Positions 43,175-52,232 of a DNA stretch of 55,282 nucleotides are shown one piece after another (the stretch's first letter is position 1; each line of letters opens with the position of its first letter). The notes beneath the pieces were generated by a model that saw only the letters and a list, made by a program, of their open reading frames with translations, was not told the DNA's origin and searched no databases. The DNA is from Clostridiales bacterium. GTDB lineage: Bacteria; Bacillota; Clostridia; Oscillospirales; Oscillospiraceae. Location: positions 1-55,282 of the forward strand of contig JALEMS010000014.1 in NCBI GenBank assembly GCA_022768185.1. Reading direction: 5' to 3'. The translations under genes were made by a program, and so were the position numbers.

Positions 43175-43570
43175 TCAGACGCGGCGGCGCTTGGGCGGGC
43201 GGCAGCCGTTGTGGGGAATGGGAGTGACGTCCTTGATCATCGTGACCTCGAGACCGGCGGTCTGGAGGGCGCGGATGGCGGCTTCACGGCCGGAGCCGGG
43301 GCCCTTGACGAACACTTCGACGGTCTTCAGACCATGCTCCATGGCAGCCTTGGCAGCCGTTTCTGCAGCAGTCTGGGCAGCATACGGCGTGCTCTTGCGG
43401 CTGCCGCGGAAGCCCATGCCGCCGGCGGAGGCCCAGCTGAGGGCGTTGCCGTTGGTGTCCGTGATGGTGACCATGGTGTTGTTGAAAGAGGAGCTGATAT
43501 GCACGGCTCCTTTTTCAATATTCTTGCGTTCTTTGCGACGGGTACGGATCTTCTTCTTCGGTGCAGCCAT
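43175..43570 (-). CDS. rpsK: 30S ribosomal protein S11
   Basis: 131 residues. Recognised by [20 protein letters not shown], the central [12 protein letters not shown] and the C-terminal [18 protein letters not shown]. It forms part of the platform near the mRNA exit site. It is 14 nt downstream of rpsM and 20 nt before rpsD. Confidence 0.98.
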   Translation of the reverse strand: MAAPKKKIRTRRKERKNIEKGAVHISSSFNNTMVTITDTNGNALSWASAGGMGFRGSRKSTPYAAQTAAETAAKAAMEHGLKTVEVFVKGPGSGREAAIRALQTAGLEVTMIKDVTPIPHNGCRPPKRRRV

Positions 43571-43584
43571 TACATATCCCTCCT

Positions 43585-43953
43585 TTACTTCTTCTTATTG
43601 GCAATGGTGCGCTTCGGGCCCTTACGGGTACGGGCATTGGTCTTGCTGCGCTGGCCGCGGACGGGCAGTCCGCGTCTGTGACGGCTGCCGCGGTAGCAGC
43701 CGATCTCGGTCAGGCGCTTGATATCGAGGGCAACCTGACGGCGCAGATCGCCTTCCACGATCACGGAGTGATCGATGTACTCACGGATGCGAGCTTCTTC
43801 CTCGTCGGTCAGATCCTTGACGCGGGTGTCAGGATTGATGCCGGTTGCTGCGAGGATCTTGTTTGCGGTGGTTCTGCCAATGCCGAAGACGTAAGTGAGA
43901 CCGATTTCGATTCTCTTGTCCTTGGGCAGGTCAACGCCGGCGATACGTGCCAT
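43585..43953 (-). CDS. rpsM: 30S ribosomal protein S13
   Basis: 122 residues beginning [21 protein letters not shown]; the C-terminal [22 protein letters not shown] contacts tRNA in the P site. I used the ATG at 43953 rather than a TTG three codons upstream. It is preceded by a 132-nt structured spacer (43989-44056), the widest in this part of the cluster. Confidence 0.97.
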   Translation of the reverse strand: MARIAGVDLPKDKRIEIGLTYVFGIGRTTANKILAATGINPDTRVKDLTDEEEARIREYIDHSVIVEGDLRRQVALDIKRLTEIGCYRGSRHRRGLPVRGQRSKTNARTRKGPKRTIANKKK

Positions 43954-43988
43954 ACTTTGCAATCATTCCTTTCAGATTTCAGATTGTG

Positions 43989-44056
43989 CCCCGCACATGC
44001 ATGGGCGGAGGCTTGCTCCCGCCGGAGGGAGCCTCCGTCGTGCGCGGGATTTTTTT
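43989..44056. promoter_or_regulatory. Structured spacer between rpmJ and rpsM
   Basis: CCCCGCAC (43989-43996) pairs with GTGCGCGGG (44040-44048, one bulge), and inside it GGAGGC (44007-44012) pairs with GCCTCC (44031-44036). A run of seven T (44050-44056) follows on the plus strand, i.e. antisense to the ribosomal genes. On the sense strand it is a stable stem with no U-tract. Could be an autoregulatory or RNA-processing site. Confidence 0.45.
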
Positions 44057-44085
44057 CGGACAATGGGTTATTTCAGAAAAGGGAC

Positions 44086-44199
44086 TTAGCCCTGTCTCTG
44101 CTTGTGCTTGGGGTTTTCGCAGATCACCATGACCTTGCCGTGGCGCTTGATGATCTTGCACTTTTCGCACATGGGCTTAACACTGGGTCTGACTTTCAT
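44086..44199 (-). CDS. rpmJ: 50S ribosomal protein L36
   Basis: 37 residues: [20 protein letters not shown] followed by [17 protein letters not shown]. The zinc ligands Cys-x2-Cys, Cys and His are all present (zinc-binding form). The ATG at 44199 has AGGAGG upstream, and infA ends 11 nt before. A structured spacer separates it from rpsM. Confidence 0.97.
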   Translation of the reverse strand: MKVRPSVKPMCEKCKIIKRHGKVMVICENPKHKQRQG

Positions 44200-44210
44200 G
44201 GTTTTACCTC

Positions 44211-44429
44211 CTATTTGCTGCGCCAGGTGATCCTGCCGCGCGTAAGGTCGTAGGGGGACATCTGAACGGTCACCTTATCTCCGGGGAGAATCCGGATGAA
44301 GTTCATGCGGAGCTTACCGGAAATATGGGCGAGGATCGTGTGATCGCCGCCGATATCCACAAGAAACATCGTGTTGGGCAGGGATTCCTTGACCACGCCC
44401 TCCAGCTCGATTACATCATCTTTTGCCAA
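44211..44429 (-). CDS. infA: Translation initiation factor IF-1
   Basis: 72 residues, a single S1-like OB fold ([21 protein letters not shown]...). It binds the 30S A site during initiation. The start codon is TTG at 44429, with GAGGAGGG 8 nt upstream and no alternative ATG, so the protein probably initiates at TTG. No KOW-domain gene lies between map and infA, unlike many Clostridia. Confidence 0.97.
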   Translation of the reverse strand: MAKDDVIELEGVVKESLPNTMFLVDIGGDHTILAHISGKLRMNFIRILPGDKVTVQMSPYDLTRGRITWRSK

Positions 44430-44479
44430 TTCGTTAACCCTCCTCGGTTCATTCCATTCGTTCGGGCAGCTGCTGCATC

Positions 44480-45241
44480 TCAGAAGCCCTCCGGCCAGGT
44501 GAGAAGCTCCGGCTCCCCATCTGTGATGAGGATCGTGTTCTCATAATGGGCGGCGAGGCTTCCGTCCACGGTGACGACCGTCCAGTCGTTGGACAGCACG
44601 CGCACGGCGTAGTCGCCGGCGGTAATCATCGGCTCGACCGCGATCGTCATGCCGGGCACCAGGCGCGGGCCGTGACCGGCCCGGCCATAGTTGGGAACCT
44701 CGGGTGCTTCATGCATCTGGCGTCCGACGCCATGGCCCACGTATTCGCGGACGACGCCGTAGCCGAAGCTTTCGGCATAGGCCTGCACCGCCGCGGAAAT
44801 ATCTCCGATGCGATTGCCGGCCACAGCCTGGCGAATGCCTTCGAAAAAGCTCTGGCGCGTGACCTCGACCAGCTTCTTTGCCTCCTGCGTGCATTCGCCG
44901 CACAGGAAGGTCGCCGCGCAGTCTCCCACATAGCCGTGGTAGGTCGCGCCGACGTCGATGCTGACGATGTCTCCGGCCACCAGCTTGCGCTTGCCGGGGA
45001 TGCCGTGGATGACTTCCTCATTGACGGAAGCGCAGACACAGGCGGGAAACCCGCCGTATCCGAGGAAGGTCGGCGTAGCGCCGGAGGCGAGAATGAATTT
45101 CTTGACCTCCCGGTCGATCTCCGCCGTGCTGACGCCCGGCTCGATCATTTCCGACGCGACCCTGCGCGCGCCAGCCGTGATCCGGCCGGCCTCGCGCATG
45201 ATCTCGATTTCCCGGGGGGACTTGAGCATGATCGCGCTCAT
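44480..45241 (-). CDS. map: Methionine aminopeptidase type I
   Basis: 253 residues. It removes the initiator Met co-translationally. The metal ligands are visible in [19 protein letters not shown] (two Asp), [12 protein letters not shown] (His), AVEPMI (Glu) and the C-terminal HYENTILIT (Glu). The ATG at 45241 overlaps the adk stop (ATGA). The SecY-adk-map-infA order is canonical. Confidence 0.97.
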   Translation of the reverse strand: MSAIMLKSPREIEIMREAGRITAGARRVASEMIEPGVSTAEIDREVKKFILASGATPTFLGYGGFPACVCASVNEEVIHGIPGKRKLVAGDIVSIDVGATYHGYVGDCAATFLCGECTQEAKKLVEVTRQSFFEGIRQAVAGNRIGDISAAVQAYAESFGYGVVREYVGHGVGRQMHEAPEVPNYGRAGHGPRLVPGMTIAVEPMITAGDYAVRVLSNDWTVVTVDGSLAAHYENTILITDGEPELLTWPEGF

Positions 45242-45870
45242 ATACCCAGCGCCTTCTCAATGACCTGCGTGGTCTCGGCGATGGTCGGCTGATTCTCGGC
45301 GAGGACCAGCTTTCCGCGGGCTTCGTAGAACGCCTTGAGCGGCTCGGTCTGCTCATGATAGGTGGCAAGGCGGGCCTTGACCGTTTCGGGCGCGTCGTCC
45401 TTACGGATGGTCAGCTCGCCGCCGCAGAAATCACACTTGCCTTCCGTCTTCGGGGGATTGGAAACGACATGGAAGGTGGCGCTGCAGTCCTTACAGGTAC
45501 GCCTGCCGGACATGCGCTCGATGATGACGTCATCGGAGATCTCGAGAGACAGCGCAGCGTCGATGGCGATGCCGCGGGCCTCGAGGGCCTCGGCCTGGGC
45601 GATTGTGCGGGGCACGCCGTCCAGGATATAGCCGTTTGCGCAGTCAGGCTCGGCCAGACGCTCCTCGATGATGCCGATGATGACGTCGTCGGGAACGAGC
45701 TTGCCGCTTTCGACATAGGCCTTTGCCTGCAGGCCGACGGGCGTGCCGTTTTTCATGGCAGCCCGAAGGATGTTGCCGGTGGAGATCGCAGGGATCTGGA
45801 GTTTCTTGCTGAGGATCTCGGCCTGAGTGCCCTTGCCGGCGCCCGGCGCTCCAAGAAGAATCAGCTTCAT
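45238..45870 (-). CDS. adk: Adenylate kinase (zinc-LID type)
   Basis: 210 residues. P-loop GAPGAGKGTQ, NMP-binding and DGVPRT motifs, and a LID with four cysteines (CKDC...CDFC) that hold zinc, as in Gram-positive enzymes. It interconverts ATP + AMP and 2 ADP. The start at ATG 45870 has AAGGAGG 8 nt upstream; seven upstream codons in frame are not supported. Confidence 0.97.
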   Translation of the reverse strand: MKLILLGAPGAGKGTQAEILSKKLQIPAISTGNILRAAMKNGTPVGLQAKAYVESGKLVPDDVIIGIIEERLAEPDCANGYILDGVPRTIAQAEALEARGIAIDAALSLEISDDVIIERMSGRRTCKDCSATFHVVSNPPKTEGKCDFCGGELTIRKDDAPETVKARLATYHEQTEPLKAFYEARGKLVLAENQPTIAETTQVIEKALGI

Positions 45871-45883
45871 AGAGATATCCTCC

Positions 45884-47164
45884 TTATTCAAGGAAACCCT
45901 TGTAGTTGCGCATAATCATCTGGTTCTCCAGCGCGCGGACGGTCTCAAGTGCAACACCGACAACGATGATGACGGAGGTGCCGCCCAGCGAGATGCCCGA
46001 AAGGGCCTCGGCATTGGAGAAGCAGCCGATCAGGATCGGGACAATTGCGATGATGCTCAGGTAGATCGCGCCGAACAGGGTGATCTTGTTGAGCACGCGG
46101 TGGATGAATTCGCTGGTCGGGCGGCCCGGACGGATGCCGGGGATGAAGCCGCCGTTCTTCTTCAGGTTGTTTGCGATTTCGATGGGGTTGAACTGGATGG
46201 TCGCATAGAAGTAGCTGAAGAAGATGATCAGCAGGAAGTAGATCAGCGCGTAGAACAGGCTGCTGGTGTCAAAGAGCTTGAGGAACCAGCCGCTGTCGGT
46301 CTTGCCGCAGAGCGCCGCGATGGTCGCGGGCAGAGAGGCGATCGACTGGGCGAAGATGATCGGCAGGACGCCGGACATGTTCACCTTCATGGGCAGGTGG
46401 GTCGACTGACCGCCGTACAGCTTACGGCCGACCACACGCTTGGAGTACTGCACCGGGATGCGGCGCTCTGCATCGCTGACGATAACGATCAGCACGATGA
46501 TGGCAAGCGCGCCCACAAGCATCAGCACCAGGACCCACCACTTCAGCGCGCCGCTGGCGGCGTTGCTGACCATGGTGGCGATGCCGCGCGGGAAGCGGGC
46601 AATGATGCTGGCAAACAGGATGATGGAAATGCCGTTGCCGATGCCGAACTCGGTGATCTGCTCGCCCAGCCACATGATAAGGGCGGAGCCGGCCGTGAAG
46701 GTCAGGACGATGACGATGCCCTGCCACACGCCGCTTTCGGCCAGCAGGTGGTTGTTGCGGATCAGCATGTAGTAGGCAAAGCCCTGAAGCAGGCCGATGA
46801 CTACCGTGCTGTTTCGGGTGATGGAGGCGATCTTCTTCTTGCCCTCTTCGCCTTCATCCTTGCTCATGCGCTCAAGAGCCGGGATGGCAATGCACAGAAG
46901 CTGAATGATGATCGACGCATTAATGTAGGGCTGGATGCTCAGTGCAAAAATCGTCGCCTGAGAGAAGGCGCCGCCGCTCATTACGTTGTACAGACCCAGA
47001 ACCGTGTTCTGGAGCTGGCTGAAATACGTGCTGAGAAGAGCCGTGTCAACATACGGAACAGGGACTGCGTTTCCAATGCGGTAGAGTAGGATGATAAACA
47101 GCGTGAAGAGAATCTTCTTGCGGATATCTTCCACTTTCCACGCACTGCGTAATGTCTTGAGCAC
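45884..47164 (-). CDS. secY: Protein translocase subunit SecY
   Basis: 426 residues with ten transmembrane helices. The plug/helix 2 region (GGAFSQATIFALSIQPYINASIIIQLL) and the cytoplasmic loop near PGIRPGRPTSEF are recognisable. The start is a GTG at 47164 giving VLKTLRSAWKVEDIRKK, the usual SecY N-terminus; AGAGG within the rplO end provides the binding site. rplO stops 1 nt upstream. Confidence 0.96.
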   Translation of the reverse strand: MLKTLRSAWKVEDIRKKILFTLFIILLYRIGNAVPVPYVDTALLSTYFSQLQNTVLGLYNVMSGGAFSQATIFALSIQPYINASIIIQLLCIAIPALERMSKDEGEEGKKKIASITRNSTVVIGLLQGFAYYMLIRNNHLLAESGVWQGIVIVLTFTAGSALIMWLGEQITEFGIGNGISIILFASIIARFPRGIATMVSNAASGALKWWVLVLMLVGALAIIVLIVIVSDAERRIPVQYSKRVVGRKLYGGQSTHLPMKVNMSGVLPIIFAQSIASLPATIAALCGKTDSGWFLKLFDTSSLFYALIYFLLIIFFSYFYATIQFNPIEIANNLKKNGGFIPGIRPGRPTSEFIHRVLNKITLFGAIYLSIIAIVPILIGCFSNAEALSGISLGGTSVIIVVGVALETVRALENQMIMRNYKGFLE

Positions 47165-47165
47165 C

Positions 47166-47606
47166 TTATACCACCTCTGCCTTTCCGCCGGCCGCCTCAA
47201 TCTTGGTTTTTGCAGACTCGGAGAAAGCGTTGGCACGAACGGTGAGCTTCTTGGTCAGCTCGCCGCCGCCCAGAACCTTCACGCCGTACTCGCACTTGGA
47301 GAGGATGCCGGAATTGAGCAGCAGCTCGCAGTCAACCACGGTGCCGTCCTCAAAGCGCTCCAGTGCAGAAAGGTTGATCGCCTCGAAAGGCTTTGCAAAG
47401 ATGTTGTTGAAGCCGCGCTTGGGGATGCGGCGTGCCAGAGGCATCTGGCCGCCTTCAAAGCCGACGCGAACGCCGCCGCCGCTGCGTGCCTTCTGGCCCT
47501 TGTGGCCGCGGCCTGCGGTCTTACCGTTGCCGGTGCCATGACCTCTGCCCTTGCGCTTGCCGACCTGCGTAGAGCCGGGTACGGGAGACAGTTCGTTCAA
47601 ATACAT
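47166..47606 (-). CDS. rplO: 50S ribosomal protein L15
   Basis: 146 residues. The Gly/Arg-rich N-terminus ([36 protein letters not shown]) threads into 23S rRNA, and the C-terminal [21 protein letters not shown] is typical. The stop TAA is one base before the GTG of secY. Confidence 0.97.
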   Translation of the reverse strand: MYLNELSPVPGSTQVGKRKGRGHGTGNGKTAGRGHKGQKARSGGGVRVGFEGGQMPLARRIPKRGFNNIFAKPFEAINLSALERFEDGTVVDCELLLNSGILSKCEYGVKVLGGGELTKKLTVRANAFSESAKTKIEAAGGKAEVV

Positions 47607-47619
47607 TCCTCGTACCTCC

Positions 47620-47799
47620 TTATTCTTCGGTGACCTCGATGAGGTAGCCGATCTGGGCCACCTTACCGCGGGTCTGGGGATTATCGGGCTGCACCGTCTC
47701 GCTGCCGATCTTGCGCAGGCCCAGAGACTTGGCAGTGGCGATATGCTTATCGTGTCTGCCGTTGAGGCTCTTAACGAGCTTGATCTTCAGGTTAGCCAT
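47620..47799 (-). CDS. rpmD: 50S ribosomal protein L30
   Basis: 59 residues: [41 protein letters not shown] and IGYLIEV, the complete single-domain bacterial protein. It is 13 nt after rpsE and 13 nt before rplO. Confidence 0.96.
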   Translation of the reverse strand: MANLKIKLVKSLNGRHDKHIATAKSLGLRKIGSETVQPDNPQTRGKVAQIGYLIEVTEE

Positions 47800-47812
47800 C
47801 TGTTCGCCCTCC

Positions 47813-48340
47813 TTAGCCCAGGATCTCTGCTGCGGTCTTGCCGCGGTACGCGCCAACCTGAGCAGCGTCACGCAGAGAACGCAGGCCGACCATCGTGGCT
47901 GCAACAACGTTCTGCGGGTTGTTGGAACGCAGGCACTTGGTACGGATGTTGCGGATGCCGGCTGCCTCGACGACGGCACGCACGGCGCCGCCGGCGATCA
48001 CGCCGGTGCCTTCGGGGGCGGGCTTGAGCAGGACGCGGCCTGCGCCAAACTCACCGATGACTTCATGGGGGATGGTGGTGCCTGCCAGCGTGATGGTGGT
48101 GATGTTCTTCTTCGCGTCCTCAATGCCCTTGCGGATCGCTTCGGAAACTTCACCGGCCTTGCCCAGGCCATAGCCCACGCGGCCCTTGCCGTCGCCCACA
48201 ACGATGAGGGCGGAGAACTTCATAACGCGGCCGCCCTTGACGGTTTTGGAAACGCGGTTGAGGGCAACTACCTTCTCGGTAAATTCCTGCGGCTCCTCGT
48301 CTCTGGAGCGTCTGTCTCTTCTGTCATTGCCGTATGCCAT
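47813..48340 (-). CDS. rpsE: 30S ribosomal protein S5
   Basis: 175 residues. The double-stranded-RNA-binding domain ([35 protein letters not shown]) and the C-terminal domain ([19 protein letters not shown]) are complete. A charged N-terminal stretch ([14 protein letters not shown]) precedes it. It contributes to decoding accuracy at the mRNA entry site. Confidence 0.98.
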   Translation of the reverse strand: MAYGNDRRDRRSRDEEPQEFTEKVVALNRVSKTVKGGRVMKFSALIVVGDGKGRVGYGLGKAGEVSEAIRKGIEDAKKNITTITLAGTTIPHEVIGEFGAGRVLLKPAPEGTGVIAGGAVRAVVEAAGIRNIRTKCLRSNNPQNVVAATMVGLRSLRDAAQVGAYRGKTAAEILG

Positions 48341-48359
48341 GATTCGTTTCCTCCTTCCG

Positions 48360-48719
48360 TCAGAATTTCAGGCCGCCCTCGCGGGCGCCGTCAGCCAGTT
48401 CCTTCACGCGGCCGTGGTAGATGTTGCCGCCGCGGTCGAACACCACGGTGTCAATGCCCTTGGCCAGTGCGCGCTCGGCCACGGTCTGGCCGATCTTGCG
48501 GGCGGCTGCCTTGTTGCCGCCGTTGCCTTCAAAGCCCTTTTCAACGCTGGAGGCAGCAACAAGCGTGTTGCCGGCCACGTCGTCGATGATCTGGGCGTAA
48601 ATGTGGTTTTCGCTGCGGAAAACGCACAGGCGGGGACGCTCCGGGGTGCCGGAGATCTTGCCGCGAACTCTCTGGTGACGTGCCGCGCGGGCCGCCGCCG
48701 TATTCGGTCTGTTGATCAT
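48360..48719 (-). CDS. rplR: 50S ribosomal protein L18
   Basis: 119 residues. 5S rRNA-binding protein, with [34 protein letters not shown] and the C-terminal [26 protein letters not shown]. It lies 18 nt after rplF. Confidence 0.98.
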   Translation of the reverse strand: MINRPNTAAARAARHQRVRGKISGTPERPRLCVFRSENHIYAQIIDDVAGNTLVAASSVEKGFEGNGGNKAAARKIGQTVAERALAKGIDTVVFDRGGNIYHGRVKELADGAREGGLKF

Positions 48720-48737
48720 TTTTTAAGCACGCCTCCC

Positions 48738-49280
48738 TTACTTAGCGCCAGTCTTGCCTTCTATGCGGCGGATATGCTCTTCAACATACTTGATGCCCTT
48801 GCCCTTATAGGGTTCCGGCGGTCTCTTGTTGCGAACATCTGCTGCAAACTGGCCGACCTTCTGCTTGTCGCTGCCCTTGATGATAATCTGGTTGGGAGCG
48901 GGAACATCGATCTTGATGTCTGCGGTCTCCTCCACGATAACCTGGTGAGAATAACCGAGGTTCATCACGAGCTTGTTGCCTTCCTTGGCAGCACGGTAGC
49001 CGACGCCGTTGATCTCCAGCGCTCTGGAGAAGCCGGTGGTCACGCCGACGACCATGTTGTTGAGCAGGCTGCGGGTGAGGCCGTGCAGGGAGCGGGTTTC
49101 GGGTTCGTCGTTCGGACGGGTGACATGCAGGACGCCGTCCTTGTTTTCAATGGTCATCAGCGGGCACAGCTGCTGAGTCAGCTCGCCGTTGGGACCCTTG
49201 ACGGTAACGCGGTTATTTTCGCCCACGGTGACGGTGACGCCGGCCGGGACGGTGATCGCTTCTCTACCAATTCTCGACAT
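48738..49280 (-). CDS. rplF: 50S ribosomal protein L6
   Basis: 180 residues beginning MSRIGREAITVPAGVTV, with two tandem L6 folds and the C-terminal NKRPPEPYKGKGIKYVEEHIRRIEGKTGAK. It binds near the factor-binding centre of the large subunit. Confidence 0.98.
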   Translation of the reverse strand: MSRIGREAITVPAGVTVTVGENNRVTVKGPNGELTQQLCPLMTIENKDGVLHVTRPNDEPETRSLHGLTRSLLNNMVVGVTTGFSRALEINGVGYRAAKEGNKLVMNLGYSHQVIVEETADIKIDVPAPNQIIIKGSDKQKVGQFAADVRNKRPPEPYKGKGIKYVEEHIRRIEGKTGAK

Positions 49281-49295
49281 AGTTTCTCTCCTCCC

Positions 49296-49694
49296 TTACC
49301 ACACGAACGCGAGGACTTCGCCGCCGACGTGGGCTGCGCGCGCCTTCTTGTCCGTCATGATGCCCTTGGAGGTGGAGATGATGGCGATGCCGAGTCCCTT
49401 CAGAACGCGGGGCAGCTCGTCGGCGCCGGCGTAAACACGCAGGCCGGGCTTGGACACGCGCTTGAGGCCCTGGATGGCCTTCTCCTTGCCGGGCAGGTAC
49501 TTGAGGGTGATGCGGATGATGCCCTGGGTGCCGTCATCGATGATCTGGAAGTTCTTGATGTAGCCCTCTTCCAGAAGGATCTCGGCGATGGCCTTCTTCA
49601 TCTTGGAGGCGGGGACGTCAACGCTCTCGTGACGAGCGCCGCCGGCGTTGCGGATGCGGGTCAGCATATCCGCAATGGGGTCTGTGATCTGCAT
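49296..49694 (-). CDS. rpsH: 30S ribosomal protein S8
   Basis: 132 residues: [25 protein letters not shown] at the start and [26 protein letters not shown] at the end. AGGAGG precedes the ATG at 49694. A 168-nt spacer with hairpins separates it from rpsN; just upstream lies ACCGC-GAAA-GCGGT, a GNRA-loop hairpin. Confidence 0.97.
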   Translation of the reverse strand: MQITDPIADMLTRIRNAGGARHESVDVPASKMKKAIAEILLEEGYIKNFQIIDDGTQGIIRITLKYLPGKEKAIQGLKRVSKPGLRVYAGADELPRVLKGLGIAIISTSKGIMTDKKARAAHVGGEVLAFVW

Positions 49695-49822
49695 GGAATA
49701 GTTCCTCCTTATTAGAGTTACCGCTTTCGCGGTTAAGGCGGCGAGGTTCCAGAGCAATAGCGGGGCGCGCTGCCGCCGCGATTGGCAATGGCCTTTCGCC
49801 ATCCTGTTTACAAAGTCTGCCG

Positions 49823-49864
49823 GGCGGGCGCATGTGCGCCCGCCGCGGGGGTGCCGGTTTTTTT
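49823..49864. promoter_or_regulatory. Hairpin in the rpsN-rpsH spacer
   Basis: Perfect 10-bp stem GGCGGGCGCA (49823-49832)/TGCGCCCGCC (49835-49844) with a two-base centre, and a T7 run (49858-49864) on the plus strand reaching into the rpsN stop codon. The spacer (49695-49862) contains no ORF. Its role is unknown. Confidence 0.4.
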
Positions 49865-50048
49865 ACCAGCTGGCCTTCTTCACGCCGGGGATCTGGCCCT
49901 TATAGGCCAGCTCGCGGAAGCAGATACGGCAGATGCCGTAGTTGCGCAGGTAGGAATGCGGACGGCCGCAGATCTTGCAGCGGTTGTACTTGCGGGTGGA
50001 GAACTTGGCAGGACGGGCCTGCTTGATCTTCATGGATGTTTTAGCCAT
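49863..50048 (-). CDS. rpsN: 30S ribosomal protein S14, zinc-binding (type Z)
   Basis: 61 residues with two CxxC zinc pairs (CKIC and CRIC), the short type Z form common in Firmicutes. The C-terminal [11 protein letters not shown] is diagnostic. It is 15 nt after rplE, and its TAA is followed by the structured 168-nt spacer before rpsH. Confidence 0.97.
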   Translation of the reverse strand: MAKTSMKIKQARPAKFSTRKYNRCKICGRPHSYLRNYGICRICFRELAYKGQIPGVKKASW

Positions 50049-50063
50049 TTTTCAAATCCTCCC

Positions 50064-50606
50064 TTATGCGGTCACGAACGGAGCGCCCAGTGCCTTCAGC
50101 AGCTCGCGGGCCTCTTCGTCGGTCTTGGCGGTGGTGCAGATGGCGATGTTCATGCCGCGGAGCTTCTCGACCTTATCGTACTCGATTTCGGGGAAGATGA
50201 TCTGCTCCTTCAGGCCGAGGCTGTAGTTGCCGCGGCCGTCGAATGCCTCTGCGGAAATGCCGCGGAAGTCGCGGACACGGGGCAGAGCCACGTTGAACAG
50301 CTTGTCAAGGAACTCCCACATGCGATCCTGGCGCAGGGTGACCTTGACGCCGATCTTCATGCCTTCACGGAGCTTGAAGTTTGCAACGGACTTTCTTGCC
50401 TTGGTGGGCACGGCCTTCTGGCCGGTGATGGCAGTGATGTCCTTGATGACCGCGTCGAGCGCCTTGGCGTTGTCGCGGCAGTCGCCGCAGCCGACGGAAA
50501 CGACGACCTTTTCAACGCGGGGGATCTGCATGACGCTCTTGTACTCAAATTTCTGCATCAGAGCGGGAGCGACTTCCTGCTGATACTTCTGCTTCATTCT
50601 CGTCAT
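50064..50606 (-). CDS. rplE: 50S ribosomal protein L5
   Basis: 180 residues: [31 protein letters not shown] at the N-terminus, then [36 protein letters not shown]. It binds 5S rRNA and contacts P-site tRNA. The ATG at 50606 was used; an ATG three codons later is an alternative. Confidence 0.97.
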   Translation of the reverse strand: MTRMKQKYQQEVAPALMQKFEYKSVMQIPRVEKVVVSVGCGDCRDNAKALDAVIKDITAITGQKAVPTKARKSVANFKLREGMKIGVKVTLRQDRMWEFLDKLFNVALPRVRDFRGISAEAFDGRGNYSLGLKEQIIFPEIEYDKVEKLRGMNIAICTTAKTDEEARELLKALGAPFVTA

Positions 50607-50626
50607 TGAAATGTCACGCTCCTCTC

Positions 50627-50935
50627 TCAAATGGTGGCGCTGCACTTCTTGCAGACGCGGGCCTTCTTGCCGTCGGCGCCGATGGTGTGGGCAACGCGGG
50701 TGGGCTTGCCGCACTTCGGGCAGATCAGCATGACCTTGCAGGCGTAAATCGGGGTCTCAACCTTGATGATGCCGCCCTCCTGGCCCTGCTTGCGCGCAGC
50801 CTGGTGCTTGGTGGCGACGTTGACGCCCTCGACAACGACCTTGTTGTTCTTCGGATCGGCGCGGAGGACCTTGCCTTCCTTACCCTTGTCCTTACCGGAC
50901 AGGACGATGACCTTATCGTCAGTTCTGATGTTCAT
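50627..50935 (-). CDS. rplX: 50S ribosomal protein L24
   Basis: 102 residues with an N-terminal KOW motif ([20 protein letters not shown]). The C-terminus contains a [12 protein letters not shown]...CKKC pattern, a potential zinc site found in some L24 proteins. It initiates large-subunit assembly. Confidence 0.97.
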   Translation of the reverse strand: MNIRTDDKVIVLSGKDKGKEGKVLRADPKNNKVVVEGVNVATKHQAARKQGQEGGIIKVETPIYACKVMLICPKCGKPTRVAHTIGADGKKARVCKKCSATI

Positions 50936-50948
50936 CTGCCGCTCCTCC

Positions 50949-51317
50949 TTAAATGACTTCCGGAGCCAGGGACAGAATCTTCATGAAATCCTTGTCGCGG
51001 AGCTCTCTGGCCACGGGCCCAAAAATACGGGTGCCGCGGGGGTTCTTATCTTCCTGGATGATCACGGCGGCGTTCTCATCGAAGCGGACGTAGGTACCGT
51101 CCGGACGGCGGACTGCGCTGCAGGTGCGGACGACAACGGCCTTGACCACGTCGCCCTTCTTCACGGAACCGCCGGGGGCAGCCTTACGGACAGATGCGAC
51201 AATGATGTCGCCGATGCTTGCATACTTGCGTCTGGAACCGCCCAGAACACGGATGCACTTGATCTCCTTGGCGCCGGTATTGTCGGCGACCTTCAGAAAA
51301 CTTTCCTGCTGAATCAT
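50949..51317 (-). CDS. rplN: 50S ribosomal protein L14
   Basis: 122 residues, standard length: [28 protein letters not shown] at the start, and the C-terminal [29 protein letters not shown]. It forms an inter-subunit bridge. It is 12 nt after rpsQ. Confidence 0.98.
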   Translation of the reverse strand: MIQQESFLKVADNTGAKEIKCIRVLGGSRRKYASIGDIIVASVRKAAPGGSVKKGDVVKAVVVRTCSAVRRPDGTYVRFDENAAVIIQEDKNPRGTRIFGPVARELRDKDFMKILSLAPEVI

Positions 51318-51329
51318 ATTGTCGCCTCC

Positions 51330-51593
51330 TTACTTAGCCTTTTCAACGATCTCGACCACGCGCCAGCGCTTGTCGTGAGACAGGGGGCGGGTCTCCATCA
51401 CACGAACTCTGTCGCCGACGCCGCACTCGTTGAGCTCGTCGTGCGCCTTCAGGCGATAGGTTCTCTTAACGATCTTCTTATAACGCGGATGGGCCACACG
51501 GTCCTCAACGATGACCACGATGGTCTTGTCCATCTTGTCGGATACGACCTTGCCCACGCGAGTCTTGCGGGAAGTTGTTCTGATTTCACTCAT
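51330..51593 (-). CDS. rpsQ: 30S ribosomal protein S17
   Basis: 87 residues. OB-fold protein with [19 protein letters not shown] and the [10 protein letters not shown] opening. The ATG at 51593 lies 9 nt from GAGGAGG; a GTG two codons earlier is too close. Confidence 0.97.
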   Translation of the reverse strand: MSEIRTTSRKTRVGKVVSDKMDKTIVVIVEDRVAHPRYKKIVKRTYRLKAHDELNECGVGDRVRVMETRPLSHDKRWRVVEIVEKAK

Positions 51594-51607
51594 TTTCACT
51601 TACCTCC

Positions 51608-51802
51608 TCAACGCTCGAGCTGCTTTTCGCGGATGACAGTCTTCACTCGAGCAATGTCGCGGCGCACGGTGGCGATCTGAACAGGGTTCTCAAGATGATT
51701 GGTGGCCATCTGCATACGGAGCATGAACAGATTCTTCTTGAGCTCGGAGAGCTTGGTTTCCAGCTCAGCTGCGGACATGCCGCGGATTTCGTTTGCCTTC
51801 AT
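51608..51802 (-). CDS. rpmC: 50S ribosomal protein L29
   Basis: 64 residues: MKANEIRGMSAAELETKLSELK, then NLFMLRMQMATNHLENPVQI. Its ATG follows the rplP TAA after one base (TAAGATG). It lies at the exit tunnel and forms a docking site for trigger factor and SRP. Confidence 0.97.
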   Translation of the reverse strand: MKANEIRGMSAAELETKLSELKKNLFMLRMQMATNHLENPVQIATVRRDIARVKTVIREKQLER

Positions 51803-51803
51803 C

Positions 51804-52232
51804 TTATTCACCACCGTTCTCAGTCTCTTCCCGCTTGATGAACTTGGTCTTGCAGGGCAGCTTGTAGCTGGCAAGTCTCACTGCTTCGCGGGCAACTTCT
51901 TCGGAAACACCGGCGACCTCGAACAGGACGCGGCCGGGCTTGACAACTGCAACCCAGTATTCGGGAGAACCTTTACCGGAACCCATACGGGTCTCGGCCG
52001 GCTTTTCGGTGACAGGCTTGTCAGGGAAAACCTTAATCCAGACCTGGCCGCCACGCTTCATGTAACGGTTCATGGCGACACGGGCCGCCTCAATCTGGTT
52101 GGAGGTGAGCCAGCACGGCTCAAGCGCGACCATACCATAGTCGCCGTAGGACAGGAAGTTACCGCGGGTGGCCTTGCCCTTCATGCGGCCACGCTGCACT
52201 CTGCGGTACTTCACTCTTTTGGGCATCAGCAT
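51804..52232 (-). CDS. rplP: 50S ribosomal protein L16
   Basis: 142 residues, with [23 protein letters not shown] and the [31 protein letters not shown] core. The ATG at 52232 overlaps the rpsC stop (TAATG), with GGAGG 9 nt upstream; the ATG two codons later gives the more conventional N-terminus and cannot be excluded. Confidence 0.97.
   Translation of the reverse strand: MLMPKRVKYRRVQRGRMKGKATRGNFLSYGDYGMVALEPCWLTSNQIEAARVAMNRYMKRGGQVWIKVFPDKPVTEKPAETRMGSGKGSPEYWVAVVKPGRVLFEVAGVSEEVAREAVRLASYKLPCKTKFIKREETENGGE

Noticed and set aside
45884..47236. SecY start 24 codons upstream
   Set aside because: These codons overlap the end of rplO; the GTG at 47164 gives the conserved SecY N-terminus.
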